Source: an uncultured Rhizobiaceae group bacterium
GTDB taxonomy: Bacteria; Pseudomonadota; Alphaproteobacteria; Rhizobiales; Rhizobiaceae
NCBI GenBank assembly: GCA_947501445.1
Contig: CANMVS010000013.1
Span: 112,504-176,503 of the forward strand
Direction: 5' to 3'
DNA: 64,000 nucleotides
Part shown: in pieces, positions 1-8,966 of the stretch
How the letters are laid out: every line of letters starts with the position of its first letter
Numbering within the stretch: the stretch's first letter is position 1
Translations under genes and position numbers: made by a program
The notes under the pieces: model-generated
The model's input: only the letters and a program-made list of their open reading frames with translations
The model's database searches: none
What the model was told of the DNA's origin: nothing

Positions 1-570
1 CAGGGCCAGCGCTATCGCCGGCAGGGTCAGCGCCTTGATACAGGCAAAAAAGCCTTCATCCCAACCGGGGAAACCACCGGCTGAAAACCAGCGCAGATTA
101 ATGGCGAACAGAAGCACCAGCAACATGGCAAACCAGAAATTGGGAATTGCAATACCAAGCTGGGTGACACCCATGATGGAAACATCGGAAGGCGAATTGC
201 GGCGTGATGCGGCGATCACACCAACGGGAAATGCAATCAGCGTGGAAAGAACCAGCGCGTAAATCGTCAGCGGCAGGGATATCCAAATCCGCTCTGCTAT
301 GAGTTCACGAACCGGCACCTTGTAGGTATAACTTGTACCAAACTCGCCCTGCAGAAGACCGGTAATCCATTGCCAGTAGCGAACCGGTGCAGAGGCATTC
401 AAACCCAGACTGTCGCGAAGCGCGGCGACGGTATCGGGTTCGGCATTCAAACCGAGCATGAAGGAGGCCGGATCACCTGGCACAACTTCAATCACCACAA
501 AGATCACCACGCTTGCAGCAACCAGGCTGAGAGCCAGAGAGACCAGTCGTTTGATCATATAAGGGAGCAT
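1..570 (-). CDS. Peptide/nickel-type ABC transporter permease, DppB family (3' part missing)
   Basis: Inner-membrane permease subunit of a type I peptide-class importer, read from position 570 down to the window edge with no stop, so only the first 190 residues are present. The N-terminus (MLPYMIKRL) is followed by a membrane helix (about residues 7-27), then the conserved VPGDP segment near residue 34 and a periplasmic stretch before the main permease domain starts around residue 95; this is the usual DppB/OppB order. No clear Shine-Dalgarno precedes 570; an in-frame ATG at 558 is an alternative. It lies 90 bp downstream of the binding-protein gene on the same strand, so both are probably one operon, with the second permease and ATPases expected beyond the left edge. 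The substrate cannot be read from this. Confidence 0.88.
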   Translation of the reverse strand, partial: MLPYMIKRLVSLALSLVAASVVIFVVIEVVPGDPASFMLGLNAEPDTVAALRDSLGLNASAPVRYWQWITGLLQGEFGTSYTYKVPVRELIAERIWISLPLTIYALVLSTLIAFPVGVIAASRRNSPSDVSIMGVTQLGIAIPNFWFAMLLVLLFAINLRWFSAGGFPGWDEGFFACIKALTLPAIALAL

Positions 571-660
571 GAAACCGCATTCGTTTGTTCGAATAGACAG
601 CGCATAGTCTGATTATGAAAGGCGGGAGCCATGAGCAGCCCCCGCCTTAATTGTCAGGGT

Positions 661-2151
661 TTACTCAGCCCAGGATACACCGGTCATATCGGCCGCCTGT
701 GTAGGCGCATTTTCCCAAACGCCCTGGAGATCCTTGTTGACAACGCCTGTATTGGCCAGCTGGAAGAGGTAGCCGTTGACATAATCATCAGCAATCTTCT
801 GTTGAGCCGCTTTCAGCAGACGATCCCGCTCAGCCGGGTCAGTGGCATTGTTGAGATCGGCCATCATTTTCTGGAAGTCCGCATTGTCATACTGGAAATA
901 ATAATCCGGCCGCGCATAGATCCCGATATCGAGTGGTTCGGTGTGCGACACGATCGTCAGACCAAAATCCTTGCCCTTGAAAACCTGCTCCAGCCATTGA
1001 GCCCATTCCAGATTGCTGATCTCGGTTTCAATTCCAATGTCACGCAGCTGAGAGGCGATGATTTCACCACCACGGCGCGCATAGGATGGCGGTGGCAGTT
1101 TCAACGTTGTCTTGAAACCATCCGGGTGACCGGCTTCGGCAAGCAGTGCTTTTGCTTTTTCCGGATCAAAATTGGACTGCGCCGTCAGGTCTAGATAGGA
1201 CGGATGATGCGGTGCAAAATGCGTTCCAATGGGTGTTCCGTAACCGAACATGGCACCATCAATGATCGCCTGACGGTCAATGGCATGCGCCACGGCTTCA
1301 CGTACCTTCGGGTTATCAAAGGGTGGCATCTTGTTGTTGGTTGAAAGGATGGTTTCGCCTTCAGTCGATCCGGCAATCACACGAAAACGCGGATCAGCAT
1401 CGAATTGCGGCAGGTTTTCCGGTGCCGGAAACGGCATGAAGGAATCGACATCGCCAGCCATGACCGCAGCAAAGGCGGCATTGGGATCAGAGATGAACTT
1501 GAATATGACCTTGTCAAGCTTGGCAGGTGTGCCCCAATAATCTTTGTTCCGCTCCAGTTCGACTTCGTCGCCCTTGGCCCAGTTTTTGAAGACAAAGGCA
1601 CCGGTGCCAACAGGGTTGGTTGCATTGTTCGCGGCAGTCTCCGGTGAAACGATGACGGCATCACCCCAGGCCAGATTGAACAACATATTGCCATTTGGCT
1701 TTTTCAAGGTGACCTTGACCGTGTGCGGATCAACAACCTCGACAGATTCTATGTCCGCAAACAGCGCCTTTTGCGCATTGGAAGAGCCTTCTTCGTTGGT
1801 GCGATCCAGCGAAAACTTGACGTCATTGGCATCCATGTCAGACCCATCGTGGAATTTGACACCCTTGCGCAATTTGAATGTATAGACCTTGCCATCATCA
1901 GAGATCGTCCAGGATTCGGCAAGACCGGGATTGATGCTGCCATCGGGACCAAACCGTGTCAGACCTTCAAAAATATTGGAGTAGGTAACCGAATCAATGG
2001 CCCCCGCCGCGCCGGATGTTGGATCCAGGTTCGGTGGTTCCAACTGCAACCCGACCGTTATGTCCGTTTTGGCGGCAAAAGCTGCCGGGGCGAGCGCTGT
2101 TGAAACCGCAAGGGCCCCGGCCAGTGTCATCGCCTTTACAAATGACGTCAT
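661..2151 (-). CDS. ABC transporter periplasmic substrate-binding protein (SBP_bac_5, DppA/OppA type)
   Basis: Periplasmic binding protein of 496 residues, the usual size for cluster C peptide-binding proteins. A Sec signal peptide (hydrophobic core then APAAFA, cleavage before AKTDITV) is followed by the family hallmark near the start of the mature protein (LEPPNLDPTSGAAG) and by GLAESWTISDDGKVYTF, KFHDGSDMDANDV and VREAVAHAIDR. An ATG exists at 2157, but the AGGAGG ribosome-binding site almost touches it, whereas the ATG at 2151 has correct spacing, so 2151 is preferred. It is followed by the DppB-type permease. With the M20 deacylase upstream on the same strand, import and deacylation of an acylated amino acid or dipeptide is a reasonable inference, not proof. 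Confidence 0.92.
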   Translation of the reverse strand: MTSFVKAMTLAGALAVSTALAPAAFAAKTDITVGLQLEPPNLDPTSGAAGAIDSVTYSNIFEGLTRFGPDGSINPGLAESWTISDDGKVYTFKLRKGVKFHDGSDMDANDVKFSLDRTNEEGSSNAQKALFADIESVEVVDPHTVKVTLKKPNGNMLFNLAWGDAVIVSPETAANNATNPVGTGAFVFKNWAKGDEVELERNKDYWGTPAKLDKVIFKFISDPNAAFAAVMAGDVDSFMPFPAPENLPQFDADPRFRVIAGSTEGETILSTNNKMPPFDNPKVREAVAHAIDRQAIIDGAMFGYGTPIGTHFAPHHPSYLDLTAQSNFDPEKAKALLAEAGHPDGFKTTLKLPPPSYARRGGEIIASQLRDIGIETEISNLEWAQWLEQVFKGKDFGLTIVSHTEPLDIGIYARPDYYFQYDNADFQKMMADLNNATDPAERDRLLKAAQQKIADDYVNGYLFQLANTGVVNKDLQGVWENAPTQAADMTGVSWAE

Positions 2152-2215
2152 TTTCATTCCTCCTGTTATTCCTCAACCAAGTCTGCCAAACCATAGCTTG
2201 TTGCAGTGCGGCATA

Positions 2216-3508
2216 TCAAGCATTCAACAGATCCTGTAGTGAAAGTGCCATGACTTTCGCTGAATCAACCATATCGTCAACACCGACATATTCATCCGGC
2301 TGATGCGCCAGATCGAGTATGCCGGGGCCATAGGCAATACAGTCTTTAAGTCGCCCGATACGATCAATATGTTTTTGATCATAGGTTCCCGGTGACACCA
2401 CATATTCGGGGCTCTTGTTGAGCACCTTCTCAATTGATCTTGAAATGGACTGGACCACGGGCGCTTGTCTGTCCGTCATTGTCGGGCTTACGTGCCACAT
2501 GTCACGAATTTCATAGTCGAAATCATTGCGCTCGGCACTGACCTTGGCCAGAACATCGTGTATTTCCTGACGAACCTCGTCTGAATTTTCTTCGATAATG
2601 TATCTGCGATCAACAACCATCCGGCATGAATCGGGCACGCAGGCAGAGGGAAAACCGGTAAAATCAGGATCCGGCTCAGCCTGACCACCATGCATGGAAT
2701 TGATGTTCATGGTTGACTGGCGGGCACCTTCCGGCACCACTGGCATGGCTGTGAGTTTTCGCGCCAGGGCCGGGTACAGGCTTGTTTCAAATTCCTGCAG
2801 AACCGCCCCCATGTGACGCACCGCGCAGTCACCCAGAAACGGCATCGAACCATGGGCAATATGACCCTTGGTCTCAATTTCCGCCCACCAGACACCGCGA
2901 TGCCCGAGACAAACCCGGTCCTTGTTGAGCGGTTCGGGAATGATGACGTGCTGAACGCGGCTGGGATCAAAAAAGCCCTTTTCAGCCAGATAGGCAACGC
3001 CCCCATAACCACCGGTTTCTTCATCGGCAGTCCCTGATATTTCAATCGCGCCGGAAAAATCAGGAAACGCGTCGATAAATGCCTCTACGGCGATTATGGA
3101 GGCGGCCAACCCCCCCTTCATGTCACAGGAACCACGGCCATAAATTTTTCCGTCCTTCAGCTCGCCTCCAAACGGATCCATCGTCCAGCCATGACCTGTT
3201 TCCACAACATCGATGTGGGAATTGAAATGGACACAGGGTCCGGATGTTCTGCCTTCCCGCCGCGCAACAACATTCCAGCGCGGATATCGATCGCTATCCC
3301 CCGGCGTACCGTGCGCCCTGACCATTTCGATCTGGAATTTGCGTGACCGCAGGCGGTTCGCCAGATATTCACAAATTTCCAGATAGGCTTCACCCGGCGG
3401 ATTAAGCGTTGGTATGCGAATCAGGTCCTGAGTGAGCGCTATTAACTCATCACGGCGCGCTTCTATCAGCTCAGGAAAGGCCGCAATGCCCAAATCTACC
3501 GCTTCCAT
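2216..3508 (-). CDS. M20 family metallo-deacylase (ArgE/DapE-like)
   Basis: Cytosolic zinc hydrolase of 430 residues related to acetylornithine deacetylase and succinyl-diaminopimelate desuccinylase. The M20 metal and catalytic residues are in place: H98-x-D100 in HFNSHID, D129 in RGSCDMKGG, and the EE pair at 163-164 in TADEETGG. The start at 3508 (MEAVDLG) follows an AGGGG sequence; an ATG at 3538 would add ten residues but has no ribosome-binding site. It lies 64 bp upstream of the peptide-type binding protein on the same strand, so it is probably co-transcribed and acts on the imported compound. True ArgE and DapE sit elsewhere in biosynthetic clusters, so a catabolic N-acyl-amino-acid deacylase is more likely. 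Substrate unknown. Confidence 0.88.
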   Translation of the reverse strand: MEAVDLGIAAFPELIEARRDELIALTQDLIRIPTLNPPGEAYLEICEYLANRLRSRKFQIEMVRAHGTPGDSDRYPRWNVVARREGRTSGPCVHFNSHIDVVETGHGWTMDPFGGELKDGKIYGRGSCDMKGGLAASIIAVEAFIDAFPDFSGAIEISGTADEETGGYGGVAYLAEKGFFDPSRVQHVIIPEPLNKDRVCLGHRGVWWAEIETKGHIAHGSMPFLGDCAVRHMGAVLQEFETSLYPALARKLTAMPVVPEGARQSTMNINSMHGGQAEPDPDFTGFPSACVPDSCRMVVDRRYIIEENSDEVRQEIHDVLAKVSAERNDFDYEIRDMWHVSPTMTDRQAPVVQSISRSIEKVLNKSPEYVVSPGTYDQKHIDRIGRLKDCIAYGPGILDLAHQPDEYVGVDDMVDSAKVMALSLQDLLNA

Positions 3509-3603
3509 TAAGACAAAACCCCTACGCAAATTGGTCATTTATCAGTACAACTTGCAAATCTTTCAGGAAATCAGCCTCTGTCGCAATACCGTAGGACTAC
3601 GCA

Positions 3604-4182
3604 TTGGAACCAGATCAATCCGACAATGAAACACATCTGCAGGCTCTTGACGCATTGGCATTTGATCTTGCGCCAGTGGGAATTGTGTTGACCGAAAACC
3701 GTGTCATTCGGACCTGCAATACGACATTTGCAGACATGTTCGGCTATGCGAAATCAGAATTGCTGGGACAGTCATTTCGCGTGCTATACGCATCGAATGA
3801 GGAATTTGAACAAATTCGCGATGTCGGGCTCAAAACCCTGCAGGACGGCAAGCGTTACAGCGATGAACGCATCATGCCGCGCAAGGACGGCAGCCTGTTC
3901 TGGTGCCGTTTTCGCGCCCATAGCCCAATACCCGATGACCCGTTGCGCCGAACGATTTTAAGCTATGCAGACATGTCCGAACAGCGCCCCTTTGCCGCGC
4001 TGTCTGCACGGGAACGGCAGATCGTCACTCATCTTATCAGCGGCAAAACCAGCAAGGAAATCGCCCGCCAGATCGAGATTTCGCCCCGCACCGTTGAATT
4101 TTACCGCGCCCGTTTGCTGAAGAAATTCAATGTCAGTAACGTCACGGAACTTGTTGCCCATCTGGGTAGTGCGCCGGTTTGA
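3604..4182 (+). CDS. PAS domain + LuxR-type HTH transcriptional regulator
   Basis: A 192-residue one-component regulator. Residues about 20-125 form a PAS sensor fold (APVGIVLTENRVI, then MFGYAKSELLGQ, then RKDGSLFWCR), and residues 133-187 are a LuxR/GerE DNA-binding helix-turn-helix (LSARERQIV ... SGKTSKEIARQ ... SPRTVEFYRARLLKKF). The start is a TTG at 3604 preceded by AGGA seven bases upstream; there is no usable ATG before the PAS domain. It is transcribed divergently from the M20 deacylase/peptide importer with about 95 bp between starts, so it is the obvious candidate regulator of that operon. The PAS ligand is unknown. No receiver domain is present, so it is not a classical response regulator. 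Confidence 0.9.
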   Translation: MEPDQSDNETHLQALDALAFDLAPVGIVLTENRVIRTCNTTFADMFGYAKSELLGQSFRVLYASNEEFEQIRDVGLKTLQDGKRYSDERIMPRKDGSLFWCRFRAHSPIPDDPLRRTILSYADMSEQRPFAALSARERQIVTHLISGKTSKEIARQIEISPRTVEFYRARLLKKFNVSNVTELVAHLGSAPV

Positions 4183-4274
4183 TGAGGTGGTTCGAGGCGC
4201 TGGTGATTTTTCAGGCTGTTGGGCCTACAGGCTGGACACATACATCACATAACAGCCTATTTGGTAGGGGCAAC

Positions 4275-4670
4275 TCAGGCTTCGGGCTGCACAAAGATAA
4301 CTTCCCGCACCACCTGCCAGCGGCCATCCTGGTGCATCAGGTCAATGCTCAGCGTCAATTTTTGCTCTTCGCGTGCCAGCTTTACCTTGCGATTTATCAG
4401 AACATGGGCTTTGTGCGCATCCGCAGTGACATGTTTGAATTGCGCCCAGGTGTTAAGCGGTGGCTCAGCGTTTTTCAGTTTGGTTTCAAAAAGCGACAGG
4501 AAATCGCCTTTGGTTGCGGTTGAAACCTTTCCCTGGGAATCAATCATGATGACAGACAAAGTGTCGTGGTAAATCCGTTGCAGTGCAGCAATGTCGTATT
4601 GGGTCCCGGCTTTAATCAGATCATTGATCGCAGCGGTAACATCCGCACAAGGTTCATTCGCGTGTTTCAC
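4275..4670 (-). CDS. NTF2-like (SnoaL/DUF4440-type) family protein
   Basis: A 131-residue cytosolic protein with the nuclear-transport-factor-2 cone fold: an N-terminal helix pair (AAINDLIKAGTQYDIAALQ), a strand around LSVIMIDSQGKV, and C-terminal sheet strands (KLTLSIDLMHQDGRWQVV) ending in the typical W-Q-V pattern. The start is a GTG at 4670 with TAGGA eight bases upstream. It is the last gene of a redoxin-DoxX-NTF2 cluster read leftwards, opposite the TetR gene. NTF2-like proteins can be enzymes or small-ligand binders; no catalytic residues can be assigned here. A second NTF2-like gene at 60.1 kb is also part of a small regulator-controlled redox module. Confidence 0.8.
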   Translation of the reverse strand: MKHANEPCADVTAAINDLIKAGTQYDIAALQRIYHDTLSVIMIDSQGKVSTATKGDFLSLFETKLKNAEPPLNTWAQFKHVTADAHKAHVLINRKVKLAREEQKLTLSIDLMHQDGRWQVVREVIFVQPEA

Positions 4671-4688
4671 GGCAGATTCCTAACTGAG

Positions 4689-5093
4689 TTATTTAACTGA
4701 CTGAGTCCATTTGCCAAACAGACTGCGCGCTGGGCGACCGCGAACCTGATTGCCGAGAAGATAGGACACGGGGAGGCAAATCAGGCCAAGCAGTGCATGG
4801 CCATAGAAATCCCCAAGGATAATATGGCCTGCCAGAGCTGCGACCATATTCAGAAAAAGGGCGGCATATACCATGTCCCGCAGATCGTTGTAGCGATGAC
4901 TGACAATGACAAGAATTGCGATTAGTTTCAGATAGGCAAGTGGGTAGACAAGGTATGTCGGATACCCGAATGCAATAAAGAACCCGGCCTGGGTCTGATA
5001 AATGACGTGGTAGGAAACCACCGCCCAGGCCAGTACAAACAGCAGAAAACCGGTAGATGCCCAATAGGCTGTTTTCTTCAGGATATTTTCCAT
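4689..5093 (-). CDS. DoxX-like small integral membrane protein
   Basis: A 134-residue protein with four predicted membrane helices (about residues 9-28, 40-62, 70-90 and 95-115), rich in aromatic residues, resembling the DoxX/DoxD-like superfamily. The function of such proteins is loosely linked to quinone or thiol redox chemistry in the inner membrane. The start is the ATG at 5093; the TTG six bases upstream is less likely. It follows the redoxin gene by about 60 bp and precedes the NTF2-like gene by 18 bp on the same strand, so the three are probably one transcript controlled by the divergent TetR regulator. The family assignment rests on topology and context more than on a signature motif. 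Confidence 0.65.
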   Translation of the reverse strand: MENILKKTAYWASTGFLLFVLAWAVVSYHVIYQTQAGFFIAFGYPTYLVYPLAYLKLIAILVIVSHRYNDLRDMVYAALFLNMVAALAGHIILGDFYGHALLGLICLPVSYLLGNQVRGRPARSLFGKWTQSVK

Positions 5094-5152
5094 GATCAAA
5101 GCGCCTTCTCAGATGCACACGTGTTTTGGAGCATTGATGAACTGATCCGCGC

Positions 5153-5686
5153 TCAAATCCACGTCCCACGAATTGGATAGTTGTTGTCCGGGTTACGGAT
5201 GAACGTCAGCCCCATGAGCATGGAGGCAAGATCGGGTCTGCCAAATGGGGCATTTGAAAGGTTTGCAATCTGGGTATTGCCGTCACTGTTGATGACAAAC
5301 AGGCCCGGTTCTGCAAAGGGGCGATCTGTTTCAGCCGCTGAGCGAGGGTTGGAAACATAAAGGCCAAGTGCCTTCATCTGGTCTGTACTCAGATCGTAAC
5401 CGATCTCAAACTGCGGTTTTATCGGGTCAGTCTGTGCGGCGGCCTTTTCCTGCGTGTCTGCCGACACCGCGACCACATCGATACCCAGTGCATTCAGCGC
5501 GTCCACCTGGTTGTTCAGGGCTGTGAGGTATTTTGTACAAACGGGGCAATGACTACCCCGATAGACAATAACCATACGCCAGTCACAACCGTTGCCAGGC
5601 CTGGCAAGGTCCATGGTGCCACCGCCCAAACGGGCAACCAAAGTGGATGGAAACACTGCACCAGCCTGCAATTTTCGACTATTCAT
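5153..5686 (-). CDS. Redoxin / AhpC-TSA family peroxiredoxin-like protein
   Basis: A thioredoxin-fold protein of 177 residues. The core strand MVIVYRGSHCPVC places a CxxC (C47, C50) at the N-terminus of the first helix, as in peroxiredoxin-like redoxins, followed by the second strand (IDVVAVSADTQEKAAAQ) and the GLFVINSDGN strand. It probably reduces peroxides or disulfides in the cytosol; no signal peptide is visible. The start at 5686 has AAGGA eight bases upstream. It heads a leftward cluster with a DoxX-like membrane protein and an NTF2-like protein, and is divergent from a TetR regulator with a palindrome between the two starts. This suggests an inducible response to an electrophile or oxidant (inference). 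Confidence 0.87.
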   Translation of the reverse strand: MNSRKLQAGAVFPSTLVARLGGGTMDLARPGNGCDWRMVIVYRGSHCPVCTKYLTALNNQVDALNALGIDVVAVSADTQEKAAAQTDPIKPQFEIGYDLSTDQMKALGLYVSNPRSAAETDRPFAEPGLFVINSDGNTQIANLSNAPFGRPDLASMLMGLTFIRNPDNNYPIRGTWI

Positions 5687-5704
5687 CGCACGTCCTTTTC
5701 ATTT

Positions 5705-5727
5705 TGTATTAAACGCTATAAAATACA
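5705..5727. promoter_or_regulatory. Candidate TetR operator (inverted repeat)
   Basis: TGTATT at 5705-5710 and its exact inverse AATACA at 5722-5727 are separated by 11 bases, in the 69-bp space between the divergent redoxin and tetR starts. A further AATACA lies at 5762-5767, just inside the tetR reading frame. TetR-family regulators usually bind inverted repeats of this size between themselves and their target. The assignment is inference from position and symmetry. Confidence 0.5.
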
Positions 5728-5755
5728 CACAGGACTCATTGTCAAGGATTTTGTA

Positions 5756-6376
5756 GTGAACAATACAAAAAAGGCCGGACGGCCCAGAAAATTCAATCGT
5801 GACGAGGCGCTGCTGGCTGCCGTCAATGTGTTTTGGGCCAAGGGTTATGACGGCGCGTCACTCAAAGATCTTACAGAAGGCATGGGCATTAACGGACCAA
5901 GCCTTTATGCGACTTTTGGCGACAAACATGCGCTTTATCTTCAGGCCATTGACCGATATTCAACCAATGATGCCTGTGCGCCGCTGGTCGCTTTTGAAAG
6001 CGAGCAGGATATTACAGCCGCTGTACGTGCCTTCATGGTAGCGGCAATAGACTATGCAACCCACCATAAGAGCGGTGCAAGGGGCTGTTTTTTGAGTGCC
6101 TGTGTTGCAACAAGTGCAGGTGAGGTTGAAGGTGTGCAACCCGTCCTCAGGCAGGCGATTGAAGATACGGACAAGCGACTGGCTGCCAGGTTCGATCTGG
6201 AAAAGGAAAAGGGCACACTTGCGGCAAATTTTCCCTCGCTCGAGCGGGCAAGGTTAATGTTCGACCTGCGCCAGGGACACGTATTCAGGGCCAGAGCCGG
6301 TCTGGATGGTGATACCATGTTGTCGGATCTGGACCAAAGAACTGCAATGGTATTGCGATTTGACGAGGGCGTTTAG
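5756..6376 (+). CDS. TetR/AcrR family transcriptional regulator
   Basis: A 206-residue repressor. Basic N-terminus (KKAGRPRKFNRDEAL), then the TetR helix-turn-helix at about residues 15-60 (AVNVFWAKGYDGASL, DLTEGMGINGPSLYATFGDK), and a ligand-binding helical C-terminal domain containing GCFLSACVA. The start is a GTG at 5756 with AAGGA seven bases upstream; the frame stays open further upstream but has no site and would overlap the redoxin gene. Divergent from the redoxin/DoxX/NTF2 cluster, which it probably represses through the palindrome at 5705-5727. The stop is a TAG followed by AGC, a context shared with several genes here. Confidence 0.93.
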   Translation: MNNTKKAGRPRKFNRDEALLAAVNVFWAKGYDGASLKDLTEGMGINGPSLYATFGDKHALYLQAIDRYSTNDACAPLVAFESEQDITAAVRAFMVAAIDYATHHKSGARGCFLSACVATSAGEVEGVQPVLRQAIEDTDKRLAARFDLEKEKGTLAANFPSLERARLMFDLRQGHVFRARAGLDGDTMLSDLDQRTAMVLRFDEGV

Positions 6377-6400
6377 AGCCTCGTCCGTGGTTGGCGCGTA

Positions 6401-8821
6401 TCATGCCCGCACACGCGCATGTGTCGGATCATAGGGGCTCGCAGGTATGACAGATGCTGTGACAAGATCACCCAGAATATCAATCTCAAGGCGCCCCCCC
6501 TCATCCGCATATTCGGGTAACACAAAGGCATAGGCCAGGTTTTTGCCCACCCTGTGCCCCCAGTCGCCAGAGGTAATCGTGCCAATGACCCTGCCGTTCT
6601 TCATAAGTGATGCGCCGGCATGGGCAGGTGCATGGCTACAATGCACCTGCAAGGTGACGCGCTTTCTGGTTAGGCCATTGGCCAGACGGACGGCGAGAGC
6701 TGCCTTGCCGACAAATTCACCCTTGTCCATTTTCACAAATCGTTCGAGACCCGTCTCAAAAGGATCAAATTCAGTCAGAATGTCAGCCTTCCAGTGCAAA
6801 TAGCCCTTTTCAAGCCGCATTGAATCGATGGCACGTGCGCCAAAGAGCTTCATATCATGTGCCGCTCCAGCGCTTTTGAGTGCAAGATAGGCTGCATAGA
6901 GCTGGTTGTTGGGCACATGGACCTCATAGGCAAGTTCGCCGGAAAAACTGACGGCCATCACAATCGCTGGCGCAATGCCAACAAAACACCCGCGCACAGA
7001 CAGCCATGGAAAGGCCTGTGCCGACCAGTCGGCGCGGCTGACCGCCTGCATCACTGCGCGTGCCTTTGGTCCGGCAATCACGAGTATTGTATGTTCATTT
7101 GTCAGTGAGCGAATGTGCACATCCTGGCCCTGCCTGATATGGCTGCGCAACCAGTCCATATCATGCGCCTCGGAAGCTGCAGCCGAACCGTACCAGATTC
7201 GACCATCCGGCAGATTGGCTATGGTTGCCTCGCCCTTGAGCATGCCATGATGATTGAGCAGATAGCCAAGGCCCAGCCTGCCCGGTTTTCGCGAAACATT
7301 GCCGCATAGCATCGTATCGATAAAATCCTGTGCGTCCTCGCCACTCAACTCAAGCCGGTTGAACCCGCAGATTTCACTCATGCCCACATTATTGCTGAGG
7401 TTTGTTACCTCACCGGCAACCACCTCAAAGGTTTCGTCGAATAGGAATGTATGGGCCGGATCAAAATCCGCCGATGGTTTGATGTAGTCCATCCGCTCCC
7501 AGCCATTGACGACCGCGAAGGCTGCCCCTTCAGCACTCAGCACCGGTGTTAATGGCGTTGTCTTGATCGGACGGCCGGCCGGGCGATGCTCATGGGGAAA
7601 ATGGAAACGGAATTCATTCCGGTAATCTTCAATGGCTTTAAGCGCCGTCAACTCGACATTGCCGTGGCCGGTGAAACGACGCGGGTCTATGCACCAGGTG
7701 TCGTAGCACGCTTCGCCATTGACGATCTGCTGGGCCAGCAGCCAGCCATGGCCGCCCCCCTCGCCAAGGCCTGCGCGCAAGCCGATGATGCAATAGGCAT
7801 TGCGTTTTCCCGGTATCGGCCCAACCAGTGGCGCGCCGTCGATCGTATAGGTAATCGGGCCATTTATGATGGTATGAATACCAACGTCCATCAATGCAGG
7901 CATGCGTGAGAATGCCCCTTCCAGAACATCACTGACGCGGTCCAGATCATCCGGGCACAGGGCATTGACGAAATCGGGATCAATTCCATCCATGCCCCAG
8001 GTTCGACAATCCTGTTCGTAAAACCCGATGAGCAGTCCGTTCTTTTCCTGTCGGCAGTAAAAATCTGAAATGGGGCAACGCAGCAACGGCATGCGCTGGT
8101 GTGCATCCTCGATGGCACGGATCGGCTCCGTCAGGAAATACTGGTGCTCCATCGACATGACAGGATGGTGCACACCCATCATCGCGCCGACTTCATGGAC
8201 ACGATAGCCGCAGGCATTGACGACGATCTCACAATCGATATCACCCTTGTGCGTATGAACAGTCCAACTGTCATCCCTGTGCTGGGTTAATCCGACAACG
8301 GGAGTATTGCGATAAACCTGAGCCCCGGCTTTGCGCGCCCGTCTTGCCAGTGCCTGACACAATTGCGCCGGATCAATATCGCCATCCAGCGGGTCCCATA
8401 GTCCGCCAAGCAGATTTTCAGTTGAAATAAGCGGGTGACGACGCGCGCATTCCTGCGCATCGATCACTTCCAGATGCACATCCATGCCCCGTGCCATGGA
8501 AGCAAAATGCCGGTATCCATCCATCTGCGCCTTGGTATTTGCCAGTCGTATGCCGCCATCCCCGTGATGATAATTGATTGGATAATCCGGATCACCAGCC
8601 AATTCCTGGTACAGGTTGATCGAGTGGGTCTTCAATCCGACCATTGTCTGGTTCATGCCAAAATTTGTGACCTGTGCAGCCGAATGCCAGGTCGTACCGC
8701 TTGTCAGCTCATTGCGTTCCAGCAGGACCACGTCGCTCCAACCTTCCCGGGTCAGATGATAAAGGGTCGAACACCCGGCAATGCCGCCACCGATCACAAC
8801 AACGTTGGTACGCGATTTCAT
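6401..8821 (-). CDS. FAD-dependent oxidoreductase with GcvT domain (dimethylglycine/sarcosine dehydrogenase-like)
   Basis: An 806-residue two-part enzyme. The N-terminal half is a DAO-type flavoprotein: dinucleotide motif GGGIAG at 11-16, the E-L-T-S-G-T-T-W-H stretch with H46 at the position that binds FAD covalently in dimethylglycine dehydrogenase, and the substrate-domain segment IIGLRAGLGEGGG. From about residue 420 it is a folate-binding aminomethyltransferase domain (GcvT, then the GcvT C-terminal barrel with LTRKRVTLQV and GTITSGDWGHRVGKNLAYAF). This order is that of enzymes that oxidatively demethylate N-methylated amines and pass formaldehyde to tetrahydrofolate. ATG 8821 has GGAG with seven-base spacing; a TTG at 8851 is less likely. 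The LysR gene upstream on the same strand is the likely regulator. Confidence 0.92.
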   Translation of the reverse strand: MKSRTNVVVIGGGIAGCSTLYHLTREGWSDVVLLERNELTSGTTWHSAAQVTNFGMNQTMVGLKTHSINLYQELAGDPDYPINYHHGDGGIRLANTKAQMDGYRHFASMARGMDVHLEVIDAQECARRHPLISTENLLGGLWDPLDGDIDPAQLCQALARRARKAGAQVYRNTPVVGLTQHRDDSWTVHTHKGDIDCEIVVNACGYRVHEVGAMMGVHHPVMSMEHQYFLTEPIRAIEDAHQRMPLLRCPISDFYCRQEKNGLLIGFYEQDCRTWGMDGIDPDFVNALCPDDLDRVSDVLEGAFSRMPALMDVGIHTIINGPITYTIDGAPLVGPIPGKRNAYCIIGLRAGLGEGGGHGWLLAQQIVNGEACYDTWCIDPRRFTGHGNVELTALKAIEDYRNEFRFHFPHEHRPAGRPIKTTPLTPVLSAEGAAFAVVNGWERMDYIKPSADFDPAHTFLFDETFEVVAGEVTNLSNNVGMSEICGFNRLELSGEDAQDFIDTMLCGNVSRKPGRLGLGYLLNHHGMLKGEATIANLPDGRIWYGSAAASEAHDMDWLRSHIRQGQDVHIRSLTNEHTILVIAGPKARAVMQAVSRADWSAQAFPWLSVRGCFVGIAPAIVMAVSFSGELAYEVHVPNNQLYAAYLALKSAGAAHDMKLFGARAIDSMRLEKGYLHWKADILTEFDPFETGLERFVKMDKGEFVGKAALAVRLANGLTRKRVTLQVHCSHAPAHAGASLMKNGRVIGTITSGDWGHRVGKNLAYAFVLPEYADEGGRLEIDILGDLVTASVIPASPYDPTHARVRA

Positions 8822-8966
8822 GGGCAGGCTCCAATTGCATTCACCATGCAAAGCAGCCGTTTTCTCGCAGTCCGGTCAAGTATTCAGAAGCTATTGCGAA
8901 TTTTTCGCAATTAAATTTCGACAAATTAGGATTAACCGGATTTACGCCCATTTGAGACCGCTCGGG

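Noticed and set aside
2152..2157. ATG at 2157 as start of the peptide-binding protein
   Set aside because: The AGGAGG is directly adjacent to it; the ATG two codons later has proper spacing.
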